Shown here piece by piece: positions 7,627 to 14,465 of a stretch of DNA of 64,000 nt. A program made the position numbers and the translations under genes. Source of the stretch: Bacteroidaceae bacterium (GTDB lineage: Bacteria; Bacteroidota; Bacteroidia; Bacteroidales; Bacteroidaceae); NCBI GenBank assembly GCA_017448825.1, contig JAFSKR010000032.1, positions 32,872-96,871 on the forward strand, read 5' to 3'. The notes under the pieces were generated by a model. The model saw only the letters and a program-made list of their open reading frames with translations, searched no databases and was not told where the DNA came from. Numbering within the stretch: position 1 is the stretch's first letter; the number at the start of each line of letters is the position of its first letter.

Positions 7627-7911
7627 TCACTTTTTGATTTGAATATCTGTCCCATCCTGCTCAATCGTCGGGTTCTTCTCATAGCGAACAGGTGTCACAC
7701 CATACATCAACTTATATTGATCCATGTCCTTCGGTGGTGTCTTTATCGTGTCAACAGGAGGAACATCTATCATAGTAGGTCCACCATACATAACCACGGG
7801 GGAATCAATCATCCTCTTAGAATGAGAACACGACACCACACCCAACAAGGCAATGGCTGCCGAAAGTACCTTGCTGTAAAATTGAATCCAGTTTTTCTTT
7901 AGGTTTCTCAT
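7627..7911 (-). CDS. Putative rSAM-modified lipoprotein precursor 1
   Basis: The product has 94 residues. The N-terminal 28 residues ('NWIQFYSKVLSAAIALLG', lipobox VVSC) are nearly the same as in the next two genes, while the rest varies: the layout of a conserved leader and a variable product. The mature part is short and Pro/Asp-rich with 'VMYGGPTMIDVPP' and 'LMYGVTPVRYE'. It overlaps the preceding gene by four bases (ATGA) and ends 9 bp before the radical SAM gene, so translation is probably coupled. Cys28 would be the lipid anchor. MYG as the modification site is my inference from conservation across the three paralogues. Confidence 0.82.
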   Translation of the reverse strand: MRNLKKNWIQFYSKVLSAAIALLGVVSCSHSKRMIDSPVVMYGGPTMIDVPPVDTIKTPPKDMDQYKLMYGVTPVRYEKNPTIEQDGTDIQIKK

Positions 7912-8159
7912 AGGTTATCTGTTTCTGTTGGTTCGGTTGTTTCAGTTGTCTCAACACCCCTGAATCTGGCTGGCGCCACTCCATACATGACTTCTGCCGT
8001 ATCAACCATCGTGCTGTCACTGGGTGGAGGGCCATACATGACGGGCACGCCATACATATCTGCAGATTCTTTCGTACATGACACAAAGCCCAGCATCGCT
8101 AAAGCCGCAGCCAAGACTTTGCTGTACCACATCATACATTTTACTCTCAATACTTTCAT
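7908..8159 (-). CDS. Putative rSAM-modified lipoprotein precursor 2
   Basis: The product has 83 residues: 'MWYSKVLAAALAMLG', lipobox FVSC at residues 25-28, then a mature part of 55 residues. It has three MYG motifs, the most of the set: 'ADMYGVPVMYGPPPS' and 'EVMYGVAPARF'. The tail is Thr/Glu-rich ('VETTETTEPTETD') and looks like a flexible acidic linker. No folded domain is apparent. It sits 2 bp after precursor 3 and overlaps precursor 1 by four bases. Too short to be an enzyme, it fits a substrate of the downstream radical SAM protein. Confidence 0.82.
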   Translation of the reverse strand: MKVLRVKCMMWYSKVLAAALAMLGFVSCTKESADMYGVPVMYGPPPSDSTMVDTAEVMYGVAPARFRGVETTETTEPTETDNL

Positions 8160-8161
8160 TG

Positions 8162-8404
8162 CTATCTTGTCTTATCGACTGTTGATTTACTACGGATAAT
8201 AGTGGGTAAACCCAAGGAATCTGCGTCCCTCATGTCCGCATCGAGGAAATCCACACCCAGAGAATCCTCCTCTTTCCAGTTAGGGTCAGGAACACCATAC
8301 ATACACGGTTGGGGCATTCGGCACGACACCATCCCCAGCAAGGCGATAGCCGCCGAGAGCACCTTTCCGTAGATAATGAACCATTGTTTCTTGAGTGCTT
8401 TCAT
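8162..8404 (-). CDS. Putative rSAM-modified lipoprotein precursor 3
   Basis: The product has 80 residues and is first in the operon, just downstream of a good promoter. 'WFIIYGKVLSAAIALLG' and lipobox MVSC match precursors 1 and 2. The mature part has one MYG motif close to the lipid-anchored Cys ('PCMYGVPDPNWKEE'), then an Asp-rich repeat-like tail ('LGVDFLDADMRDADSLGL'). Family members I recall often carry a longer C-terminal beta-sandwich domain; none of the three here does. Protein families of this size are often missed or misannotated, but the shared leader makes the call firm. Confidence 0.82.
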   Translation of the reverse strand: MKALKKQWFIIYGKVLSAAIALLGMVSCRMPQPCMYGVPDPNWKEEDSLGVDFLDADMRDADSLGLPTIIRSKSTVDKTR

Positions 8405-8455
8405 CTGTTTGTTGCCGCTCTCTTAGTAAACACTATGAACAACGGAATACGGCCA

Positions 8456-8486
8456 CAAAAATACGGCTTTTTCACGATAACCGCAA
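8456..8486 (-). promoter_or_regulatory. Promoter of the rSAM-lipoprotein operon
   Basis: On the minus strand TTG (8486-8484), a 20-bp spacer, then TATTTTTG (8463-8456) match the Bacteroidetes sigma-ABfr consensus. It lies about 50 bp before the start at 8404. The spacer is largely the hairpin of the upstream gene's terminator. Confidence 0.65.
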
Positions 8487-8494
8487 AAAAGCCG
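8464..8494 (-). terminator. Terminator of the 8524 gene, overlapping a promoter
   Basis: cggcttttt (8464-8472) pairs with aaaaagccg (8486-8494). On the minus strand the stem is followed by tattttt, a T-rich exit. It lies 30 bp past the stop codon at 8524, and its T tract doubles as the -7 box of the next operon. Confidence 0.6.
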
Positions 8495-8523
8495 CACAAA
8501 AAACTATCAAACTTTGCAAATTC

Positions 8524-10461
8524 TTACTTCTGGATGTACTTTTTACCGTTCTTGATGACGAAACCACGGTAGCTACCATCCACCGACTGTCCGCTCAGAT
8601 TATATGCTTTGCCGTCGAAAGCTGACTGGATGGAACGGGTCGTGGTGATGCCATCCACTTCACCTGCTGGAACAACCGTGATGTTATAAACATAATACTT
8701 GCCACCATAGCCAAGTGCTATCTTGATGCTGTATTGTGCGTCAGCAGGAATGTCTTGCCATGCCTCAGCATAGAAACCACCATCCTGAGCATCGTAACCA
8801 ATACGGTAGATGGCATTTCCCGCACCCTCTTCTGTGTCAATGTTGCAGGTTTTGCCCTCAGCATCGAAAGCATATCCCTCGCCTGTATAGTTGTCTTCGC
8901 CATAGATAGTAGCAAACACAGGAACCGACCAAGTTGCTTCGTCCGGAATCTCAGTTTCCTCGATACCCAAAGCTGTAAGAGCAGGTGTAATATCCACCTC
9001 TGTGAGAGCACCATCGTCGCTCACCACCACAGTGATGTTTTCTTCGCCCACCACGTTGTTCTCCCCGATTTCTTCTACGAAATCGATGCGGTAGCGAATG
9101 GTGTAGTAGTAGCCATTGGCTTCATTCACATAGTAGATCTCACCCGTGTAGGTGGTACCTGGAACATCTTCACCTGGCACGTGTCCCCAGTTGCCGATGA
9201 CACCGAAGTTCACGTTCTCGAAGAAGTAGGCATTGCCGTTACCATATTGACACCACTTGCCATCTGCTGTCATCCAGAAACCAGATGCCACTGTGGTCGT
9301 GGTGGTTTTGTTCCACTCTCCCTCGGGAGTTTTGGCATAGAGTGTCAGCACGTCACTCGGTCCTGCTTCTGTCACCTCGAGCGCCTTCTCGTAGTCGAGC
9401 TGCACATTATACCCCACGCTCCAATCGTTATAGTTGGCAAGACCTTGCAGATACAACTCTCCATAGCCCTTCTCCACAAATTCCGTCGGTGCTTCTTTAT
9501 CGGGAATCACAGTCATCTCAAAGTTCAACTTATAGATGTTCGTACCATAGCGCAGATAGAACGAGCCTTTGCACACCTCTGTACCATCACCCGTAAACAC
9601 ATCACCAGGCATGTGACCCACATTGATTCGCCCGTCCTCAGACTTCACTTGGGCAAACCAGCTCTTTGTGCCAGAGGTGAAGGGTTGCTGTACGCCATCC
9701 ATCGACATCCAGTAGCCCAAACCGTCGTAGGTCTGATAGTCATTGGTCATCTCTCCATCCTCGTTCAGATAGAAGCAGCGCAGTTCGCTGGGTGACGAGG
9801 CACCCAAGGCTGTGAGCGCGGCATCCAAGTCCCAACGCACGGCACGACCATTCCATCCGTTCGACAGTTGGTTGTCGGTAACGACTGTCACCTCGCCCAC
9901 TAAGGTACACTCTTCAAACGTAGGAACCTTCTCTGCCACCACCTCAACGTTGATGTCCCACAGGATGGCATCTTCACCGATGATGGCATACATCTGGCTG
10001 TGAGCCTTCTGCCCGATGGCGGCACCGTTGTACGTTCCAAAGCCAATCGTGAAGATACCCTCGTCGTTGAGGACATTTCCATTGGTTGACCATGCGAAGC
10101 AGTTCTCACTGTAGCCCTTTGCAACAAAAACATCCTTCTTCTCGTCTGCAAAGTCAAGCCACCACCAGCTACCTTCCTTGCTCAGAGGCTGCAACTCGTC
10201 GGCCACGAAATAGTCTTCGGCAGTTTCTGAATCATCATACTTCCACAAGTAGAAAATGTCGTTCACGTTAGCTTGAGCATCTGCCAAACTGAGTCCCGAA
10301 GCCTGAAGCAGAGAATTGATGTCAGCCTCCACCCATGCAACGCTTTCGCCACCGATTTCCATTTGCAACTCAACAGGCACGGTCTCGATGACGTTCAGGT
10401 TCTTGTAATTAGTCGTTGGTGAGGGTAATTGTGCCCACGCCGAGTGATTGAATACAGCCAT
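8524..10461 (-). CDS. Large secreted beta-repeat protein with Prevotella-type C-terminal tail; signal peptide interrupted
   Basis: The uninterrupted frame gives 645 residues starting MAVFNHSAWAQ. The true start is almost certainly the ATG at 10512: from there the frame reads MKNFTPRAIVLFVMT, a TAG stop (10467-10465), then C-MAVFNHSAWAQL, a normal signal peptide with its AWA-Q cleavage site split by one nonsense codon. The mature part has several similar modules with 'GxWxxxxGxxxxxG' and 'GHMPGDVFTGDGT/GHVPGEDVPGTTYTG' segments, resembling DUF4859-type domains. The last 35 residues ('AYNLSGQSVDGSYRGFVIK') form the Prevotella-type tail. Either the gene is a fresh pseudogene, TAG is read through, or export is lost. 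It lies 54 bp after the DUF3298 gene and is probably co-transcribed with it. Confidence 0.7.
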   Translation of the reverse strand: MAVFNHSAWAQLPSPTTNYKNLNVIETVPVELQMEIGGESVAWVEADINSLLQASGLSLADAQANVNDIFYLWKYDDSETAEDYFVADELQPLSKEGSWWWLDFADEKKDVFVAKGYSENCFAWSTNGNVLNDEGIFTIGFGTYNGAAIGQKAHSQMYAIIGEDAILWDINVEVVAEKVPTFEECTLVGEVTVVTDNQLSNGWNGRAVRWDLDAALTALGASSPSELRCFYLNEDGEMTNDYQTYDGLGYWMSMDGVQQPFTSGTKSWFAQVKSEDGRINVGHMPGDVFTGDGTEVCKGSFYLRYGTNIYKLNFEMTVIPDKEAPTEFVEKGYGELYLQGLANYNDWSVGYNVQLDYEKALEVTEAGPSDVLTLYAKTPEGEWNKTTTTTVASGFWMTADGKWCQYGNGNAYFFENVNFGVIGNWGHVPGEDVPGTTYTGEIYYVNEANGYYYTIRYRIDFVEEIGENNVVGEENITVVVSDDGALTEVDITPALTALGIEETEIPDEATWSVPVFATIYGEDNYTGEGYAFDAEGKTCNIDTEEGAGNAIYRIGYDAQDGGFYAEAWQDIPADAQYSIKIALGYGGKYYVYNITVVPAGEVDGITTTRSIQSAFDGKAYNLSGQSVDGSYRGFVIKNGKKYIQK

Positions 10462-10565
10462 GCACTAGGTCATGACAAAGAGCACGATGGCTCGCGGAGT
10501 AAAGTTTTTCATGTTTTCTCCTTTCTGTTTTTTTAGATTAGATAAAATTGTTGATTAGTTAATTG

Positions 10566-11528
10566 TTATTCTTTCAAGTTCAAAAGTTCCTTCACTTCGG
10601 CAGTCAGATAAGGTTTCACCTTTTCATAAGGAAGGATGGCCTGCGGCATACCCAACGCATAGGCACCTATCTCGTAGGCCCCATAGTCGAATGCCACACC
10701 TTTTTCCACCAACGATGGGTCAGATTCAGGAAAGTCAATCGTCTCTTCAGAATTAAACATTTCCCAACCATCGGCATAGTCATCCTTCAAGGTTTCAATA
10801 ATCATCTTCAGCACAGCCTCGTGCCCCGCCTTGGTGATGATGTCATCAAACGTGAGGATGCGCAGATTCTTCAGATCGAATGTCCTACCTACACCCCACG
10901 GCATACCATGTGCCGCCCCCGCCGAATAGTCGTAGCCAGAATCCCACAAGGTGAGCAAGGACGGTGTCTGCCACACCATACTGATTGAGGATGAGTACTC
11001 ATTAGCCGATTCAAAAGGCATCTCCATCATTTCCTCCTCATCATCGGCACTATAGGAACTGCCCAGATGTTCGGCAGCTGACAACTTCAAGGCTGCGCGC
11101 ACATCGGGCACACCTTGTGCCTTCAAACTGGCGTATTCTTTCGCGACTTTCTCGGCTGTGACAGGGGCTTCCACATACCGGCCTGCGGCATCAAGAGTCA
11201 GCCAGTGGTTGATAAATTCCACCACCTTGGGTTTGCCTGCCACAGCCTTGAGAGTGGATGCCTCATAAGCATCCATCACCGTCGCTATATCGTATGGTGC
11301 TGGGTCTTCATCGCTGCTGTAATCAACGATTTTCACTTTATACTCTGATGAGTCCCTCAGTTCCACAACCTCAAACACCAACGTGTCCGACTCCACAGCA
11401 ACCACCTCAGTAGCCGCCGAGTCACCACCGTTCTCACCTGTAGCATCCGCTGCCACTCCCTTGTTTCCGGTACATGCCCAAACGCCCAAAAGCATCAGGC
11501 CCATAGCTGTTGTTATAAACTGCTTCAT
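10566..11528 (-). CDS. DUF3298 (RsiV-like) lipoprotein
   Basis: The start at 11528 gives MKQFITTAMGLMLLGVWAC, a lipoprotein signal peptide with Cys19. The Met at 11573 lies upstream of the promoter's -7 box and cannot be used. After a Gly/Ala/Glu-rich linker come a DUF4163-like part ('LVFEVVELRDSSEYKVKIVD') and a C-terminal DUF3298 part ('YDYSAGAAHGMPWGVGRTFD', 'LRILTFDDIITKAGHEAVLK', 'GAYEIGAYALGMPQAILPYE'), the pattern of RsiV-type proteins, which bind lysozyme in Bacillus. No sigma factor is adjacent and there is no cytoplasmic anti-sigma region, so sensing or inhibition is only a family-based guess. The product has 320 residues. Confidence 0.83.
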   Translation of the reverse strand: MKQFITTAMGLMLLGVWACTGNKGVAADATGENGGDSAATEVVAVESDTLVFEVVELRDSSEYKVKIVDYSSDEDPAPYDIATVMDAYEASTLKAVAGKPKVVEFINHWLTLDAAGRYVEAPVTAEKVAKEYASLKAQGVPDVRAALKLSAAEHLGSSYSADDEEEMMEMPFESANEYSSSISMVWQTPSLLTLWDSGYDYSAGAAHGMPWGVGRTFDLKNLRILTFDDIITKAGHEAVLKMIIETLKDDYADGWEMFNSEETIDFPESDPSLVEKGVAFDYGAYEIGAYALGMPQAILPYEKVKPYLTAEVKELLNLKE

Positions 11529-11559
11529 TTCATTGAAAGTAATTATTGTTTCTCGAGGG

Positions 11560-11590
11560 CAAAGATACGTCATTCCTCACAATCAGACAA
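11560..11590 (-). promoter_or_regulatory. Promoter of the DUF3298 gene
   Basis: Minus strand: TTG (11590-11588), 20-bp spacer, TATCTTTG (11567-11560), an exact consensus. It places the transcript start about 25 bp before the ATG at 11528 and rules out the Met at 11573. Confidence 0.8.
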
Positions 11591-11735
11591 ACAATATCTT
11601 CCTAAATTCGTATCTCCACCCCCAAATAGTCTCATCCCCTCGCCATTTTAGAACTACCTACCAGCATTTCGAGTGGCATCATCACAGCTATATGTTAAAA
11701 AAAAAGGCAGAACTAAAAATAATTCACAAAATAAT

Positions 11736-11766
11736 TTGGTTTACAAAATAAAGTTATTTATCTTTG
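11736..11766 (+). promoter_or_regulatory. Promoter of the 11925-12853 pair
   Basis: TTG (11736-11738), 20-bp spacer, TATCTTTG (11759-11766). The leader of about 150 nt before the start at 11925 carries an 8-bp hairpin (cggagtgt near 11860, acactccg near 11896). The rest of 11574-11735 shows nothing further. Confidence 0.75.
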
Positions 11767-11924
11767 CACCGTGATTCGAACACAAAAGCCACCCCACACC
11801 CTTTCTGCAGGAGGGAGCGGAGTGGCACGAGAGAACAAAATGAAATCAAAAAAACAGGTCGGAGTGTACCTTATATATATAATAATGTGTATGGACACTC
11901 CGCCCCCAAACAAAACGAAAGACA

Positions 11925-12581
11925 ATGGAAGAAAAGAAAAACTTGACTGCAGAACGCAGTTTGGAAATCATCAGAAAAAGCATTGAGTGCAGTCAGCGCA
12001 CAATAACCCAAAATTCAGCATTGCCGCTGATATGGTGGGGAACCTGCGTTCTCGTGCTCGCACTGCTTATCGCTTACTTGTGGCAAAATCATGGAGGAGC
12101 CGCTTGGAATCTCCTTTGGGCCGCAATTTGGCCAATCGGCTATCTCGGCAACTGGATGATTGACAAGAAAAGAGAAGCCGTTCCAGCGACCTTTGTAAGC
12201 AAATGTATCGGATATGTATGGACGACATTTGGCATCTTCTGTGGCGGCACAGGCATGTTGCTCGGATTGATTGGCAGTGGAATCCTCCCCCTGAGTCTGA
12301 TTATGCCCAGTGTGTTCATTTTCGGCTGTATCACGAGTGTCATCTCTCTCTGCTTCGGAATGGGTACTACCATAACGGGGTTCATCATCCGAAACCGAGT
12401 TATTCTGGTTTGTGGCCTGATTGCAGGCATCGGTGGATTTTTCGGTGCGCTACATTTTCCAGGGCACGAACAACTCTACGTGATGGCAGCAGTGGCCATC
12501 ACCGGTCTTATCGTGCCAGGCCTTGTCATTCATTTCAGCACTAAAAATAAGGAGGACATGAGCCTATGTTCCAACCATTAG
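11925..12581 (+). CDS. Multi-pass membrane protein, unknown function
   Basis: The product has 218 residues. It starts with a cytoplasmic helix ('LTAERSLEIIRKSIECSQR') and then six probable membrane spans ('LPLIWWGTCVLVLALLIAYL', 'AWNLLWAAIWPIGYLGNW', 'YVWTTFGIFCGGTGMLLGLI', 'LSLIMPSVFIFGCITSVISL', 'VILVCGLIAGIGGFFGALHF', 'MAAVAITGLIVPGLVIHF'). No transport or catalytic signature is visible. It overlaps the next gene, a small winged-helix regulator, by 16 bp. Pairs of this kind (a helical membrane protein plus a one-domain regulator) are common in Bacteroidetes; the regulator probably controls the pair. I do not recognise the family. Confidence 0.75.
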   Translation: MEEKKNLTAERSLEIIRKSIECSQRTITQNSALPLIWWGTCVLVLALLIAYLWQNHGGAAWNLLWAAIWPIGYLGNWMIDKKREAVPATFVSKCIGYVWTTFGIFCGGTGMLLGLIGSGILPLSLIMPSVFIFGCITSVISLCFGMGTTITGFIIRNRVILVCGLIAGIGGFFGALHFPGHEQLYVMAAVAITGLIVPGLVIHFSTKNKEDMSLCSNH

Positions 12582-12853
12582 ACCCATTGCTACACTCCGA
12601 ACTACGCCTCGCCATCGTGTCGCTGCTCATTGGTGTGGAGGAAGCCGAATTTCCCTACATCAAGGAGCAGACGGGCGCCACGGCTGGCAATCTCAGTGTG
12701 CAGCTCGACAAACTCTCCACTGCGGGCTACATCGAGGTGGAGAAGACCTTCAAAGGAAAAAAGCCCTGCACCATCTGTCGCATGACAGGTGCAGGGCATC
12801 AAGCCTTCGAAAACTATGTGGAAGCACTGAAGAGCTATTTGAATGTGAAATAA
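12566..12853 (+). CDS. Winged-helix DNA-binding transcriptional regulator
   Basis: The product has 95 residues, a single winged helix-turn-helix domain of the HTH_34/ArsR-MarR-like group. 'LHSELRLAIVSLLIGVEEAE' is helix 1, 'YIKEQTGATAGNLSVQLDKL' is the recognition helix-turn-helix and 'AGYIEVEKTFKGKKPCTICR' is the wing. A C-terminal helix ('AFENYVEALKSYL') probably dimerises. There is no ligand domain. It overlaps the end of the upstream membrane protein gene, so the two are translationally coupled, and it is likely to autoregulate the promoter at 11736. Confidence 0.88.
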   Translation: MFQPLDPLLHSELRLAIVSLLIGVEEAEFPYIKEQTGATAGNLSVQLDKLSTAGYIEVEKTFKGKKPCTICRMTGAGHQAFENYVEALKSYLNVK

Positions 12854-12862
12854 GCCTCCTGC

Positions 12863-13759
12863 TTATTCCTCCACTTCTCCGAAGTACTTCGTGTCGGCCA
12901 GTTTCAAGAGATACTGACCATACTGATTCTTAATCATTGGCTGTGCCAACTGGCGCAGCTTTTCTGTGTTAATCCATCCCTGCTTGTAGGCGATACCTTC
13001 CAAACAAGCTATCTTCAAACCCGTGCGCTTCTCCAATACTTCGATGAAGGTGGAAGCCTCAGAGAGTGAATCGTGCGTGCCTGTATCAAGCCAAGCGAAA
13101 CCGCGCCCTAACAGTTGCACCTTCAAGTTCTTCTCCTTCAAGAACTCCTGATTCACCGTCGTGATTTCCAGTTCCCCACGTGATGATGGCTTGATGTGCT
13201 TCGCCACCTCCACCACCTTGTTAGGATAGAAGTAAAGCCCCACCACCGCATAGTTGCTCTTTGGCTCCTTCGGCTTCTCCTCAATGCTAAGACAGTTGCC
13301 GTCCTTGTCGAACTCAGCCACTCCATATCGCTCTGGGTCTTGCACCCAATAACCGAACACGCTTGCCTTGCCCTTTGCCGCATTCTCCACACACTCTTTC
13401 AGCATACCTGAGAACCCACGACCATGGAAGATGTTGTCACCCAACACAAGGCACACATCATCCGTACCCACAAACTTCTCTCCAATGATGAACGCCTGAG
13501 CCAATCCGTCAGGCGAAGGCTGTTCGGCATACTCAAAGTGAACCCCATAGTCACTGCCGTCGCCCAAAAGCCTCTTGAATCCAGGCAAATCATAAGGGGT
13601 AGAAATAATTAGTATCTCACGGATGCCAGCCAGCATCAGTACACTGATAGGATAATACACCATGGGTTTGTCAAAAATCGGGATGAGCTGCTTGCTCACA
13701 CCTTTCGTGATGGGGTACAACCGTGTGCCCGAACCACCTGCCAAAACTATTCCTTTCAT
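12863..13759 (-). CDS. rfbA: Glucose-1-phosphate thymidylyltransferase RfbA
   Basis: The product has 298 residues from the Met at 13759; an upstream in-frame Met at 13840 lies beyond the promoter. It makes dTDP-glucose from dTTP and glucose-1-phosphate, the first step to dTDP-rhamnose. The nucleotide-binding signature '[11 protein letters not shown]' is at residues 8-18, followed by '[20 protein letters not shown]', '[10 protein letters not shown]', '[17 protein letters not shown]' with '[20 protein letters not shown]', and '[13 protein letters not shown]', all typical of RfbA/RmlA. No rfbB, C or D lies alongside, so the other rhamnose genes must be elsewhere. It has its own promoter. A short hairpin (aataagc...gcttatt, about 12848-12867) lies between it and the convergent regulator. 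Confidence 0.96.
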   Translation of the reverse strand: MKGIVLAGGSGTRLYPITKGVSKQLIPIFDKPMVYYPISVLMLAGIREILIISTPYDLPGFKRLLGDGSDYGVHFEYAEQPSPDGLAQAFIIGEKFVGTDDVCLVLGDNIFHGRGFSGMLKECVENAAKGKASVFGYWVQDPERYGVAEFDKDGNCLSIEEKPKEPKSNYAVVGLYFYPNKVVEVAKHIKPSSRGELEITTVNQEFLKEKNLKVQLLGRGFAWLDTGTHDSLSEASTFIEVLEKRTGLKIACLEGIAYKQGWINTEKLRQLAQPMIKNQYGQYLLKLADTKYFGEVEE

Positions 13760-13783
13760 GATTCTATTGAATTTAATCGTGTG

Positions 13784-13814
13784 CAAAGTTAAAAAAACTT
13801 CGCTTTTTCCGCAA
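13784..13814 (-). promoter_or_regulatory. Promoter of rfbA
   Basis: Minus strand: TTG (13814-13812), 20-bp spacer, TAACTTTG (13791-13784). The start codon at 13759 follows at a normal distance. Confidence 0.75.
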
Positions 13815-13869
13815 CTTTTCAGCAGAAGAAAAGGCCACACCTAACAAAAAAATAGAAGAACAGATAGAT

Positions 13870-13905
13870 ATAAAAAGAAAAGGGATAGCACTGTTGACTA
13901 TCCCT
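13870..13905 (-). terminator. Terminator downstream of tRNA-Ser
   Basis: agggatag (13881-13888) pairs with ctatccct (13898-13905); on the minus strand it is followed by tttctttttat. It is about 50 bp past the 3' end of the tRNA. Confidence 0.75.
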
Positions 13906-13953
13906 CAACGGAAAGTGAAGGGTTGCTTGACAGCTTTCCTTCACTTCTCTTCG

Positions 13954-14040
13954 CGGAAAGTGAGGGATTCGAACCCCCGGACCAGTTACCCGGTCACCGC
14001 ATTTCGAGTGCGGCCCGATCGACCACTCCGGCAACTTTCC
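13954..14040 (-). tRNA. tRNA-Ser(CGA)
   Basis: The gene has 87 nt. Acceptor arms GGAAAGT and ACTTTCC pair perfectly, with discriminator G. The anticodon stem CCGCA/TGCGG holds the loop CTCGAAA, giving anticodon CGA, which reads the serine codon UCG. The T arm has GGTTCGAATC and the variable arm is long (GACCGGGTAACTGGTC), as expected for a class II tRNA. CCA is not encoded. It may be processed from the same transcript as the structured RNA just upstream. Confidence 0.95.
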
Positions 14041-14085
14041 TCTGTAAAGGGTGAGCTTACAAGAAAAAGCCCACCCTTTTTAAGT

Positions 14086-14300
14086 AAAGCCGGGAGGAGA
14101 TGTGATGAAACTCCGACGTAATAAGATTTGAGTATTTGTTGTCCTTTGTAATCCACCGACTCGGAGGTTTCCAGCAACCGAAACCCCATGCTCAAAGACA
14201 TGGCGACTGCTGGGTTGTGGCCCGCCATTAGACAACAAAATCATCTCGGTTTCAGTGTATAATTTGATGAGTATCCCGATCGATCCTGAACCCCGGCTTT
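14086..14300 (-). ncRNA. Long rod-like structured RNA, possibly 6S-like
   Basis: No credible protein is encoded here. Read on the minus strand, five helices nest in order: AAAGCCGGG/CCCGGCTTT (ends), TGAAACCGA/TCGGAGTTTCA (2-nt bulge), TTTGTTGTC/GACAACAAA, CCAGCA/TGCTGG and CATG/CATG at the tip. They form one elongated hairpin of 215 nt with internal loops, the general shape of 6S RNA. A promoter-like TATCTTTG lies at 14390-14383, so the primary transcript may have about 75 extra 5' nt and could run into tRNA-Ser. I find no tmRNA, RNase P or SRP RNA signatures. Calling it 6S is a hypothesis from shape only. Confidence 0.55.
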
Positions 14301-14382
14301 ATGTTCCACCTCTGCAACTTTTTTCCTTCTTTCAGGTAGGTCTTCTCTCTTGAAGTCCGTCGCTTCGGTTTTATTTCGTTAG

Positions 14383-14412
14383 CAAAGATAGTACATCTTG
14401 TTCAAATAACAA
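14383..14412 (-). promoter_or_regulatory. Promoter of the structured RNA and tRNA-Ser
   Basis: Minus strand: TTG (14412-14410), 19-bp spacer, TATCTTTG (14390-14383). It directs transcription toward 14300 and the tRNA. Its upstream half touches the hairpin at 14410-14445. Confidence 0.65.
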
Positions 14413-14445
14413 AGGATTTGGAGAAAAAAATCTCCAAATCCTTTG
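14410..14445. terminator. 15-bp perfect hairpin after htrA
   Basis: caaaggatttggaga (14410-14424) pairs perfectly with 14431-14445 across a 6-nt loop. It is 20 bp past the htrA stop codon. The T tract is better on the plus strand (ctttttaa), so it may act in both directions. Confidence 0.7.
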
Positions 14446-14465
14446 CTTTTTAACATTCAGGGCAC

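Noticed and set aside
11764-11986. Two overlapping 60-70 codon frames before the 11925 gene
   Set aside because: They overlap the start of a better gene, lack a conserved motif and are probably leader sequence.
13909-13966. Duplicated tRNA-Ser 3' end as an attachment site
   Set aside because: Only about 10 bases (cggaaagtga) are exactly repeated and no integrase or island lies next to the tRNA.
13986-14228. An 80-codon minus-strand frame across the structured RNA and tRNA-Ser
   Set aside because: It overlaps the tRNA and all the helices of the predicted RNA, and no translation signal is seen.
14086-14300. tmRNA, RNase P RNA or SRP RNA
   Set aside because: No tag-peptide frame or tRNA-like ends, no RNase P core sequences and no SRP Alu/domain IV loop were visible, so only a generic structured RNA is claimed.
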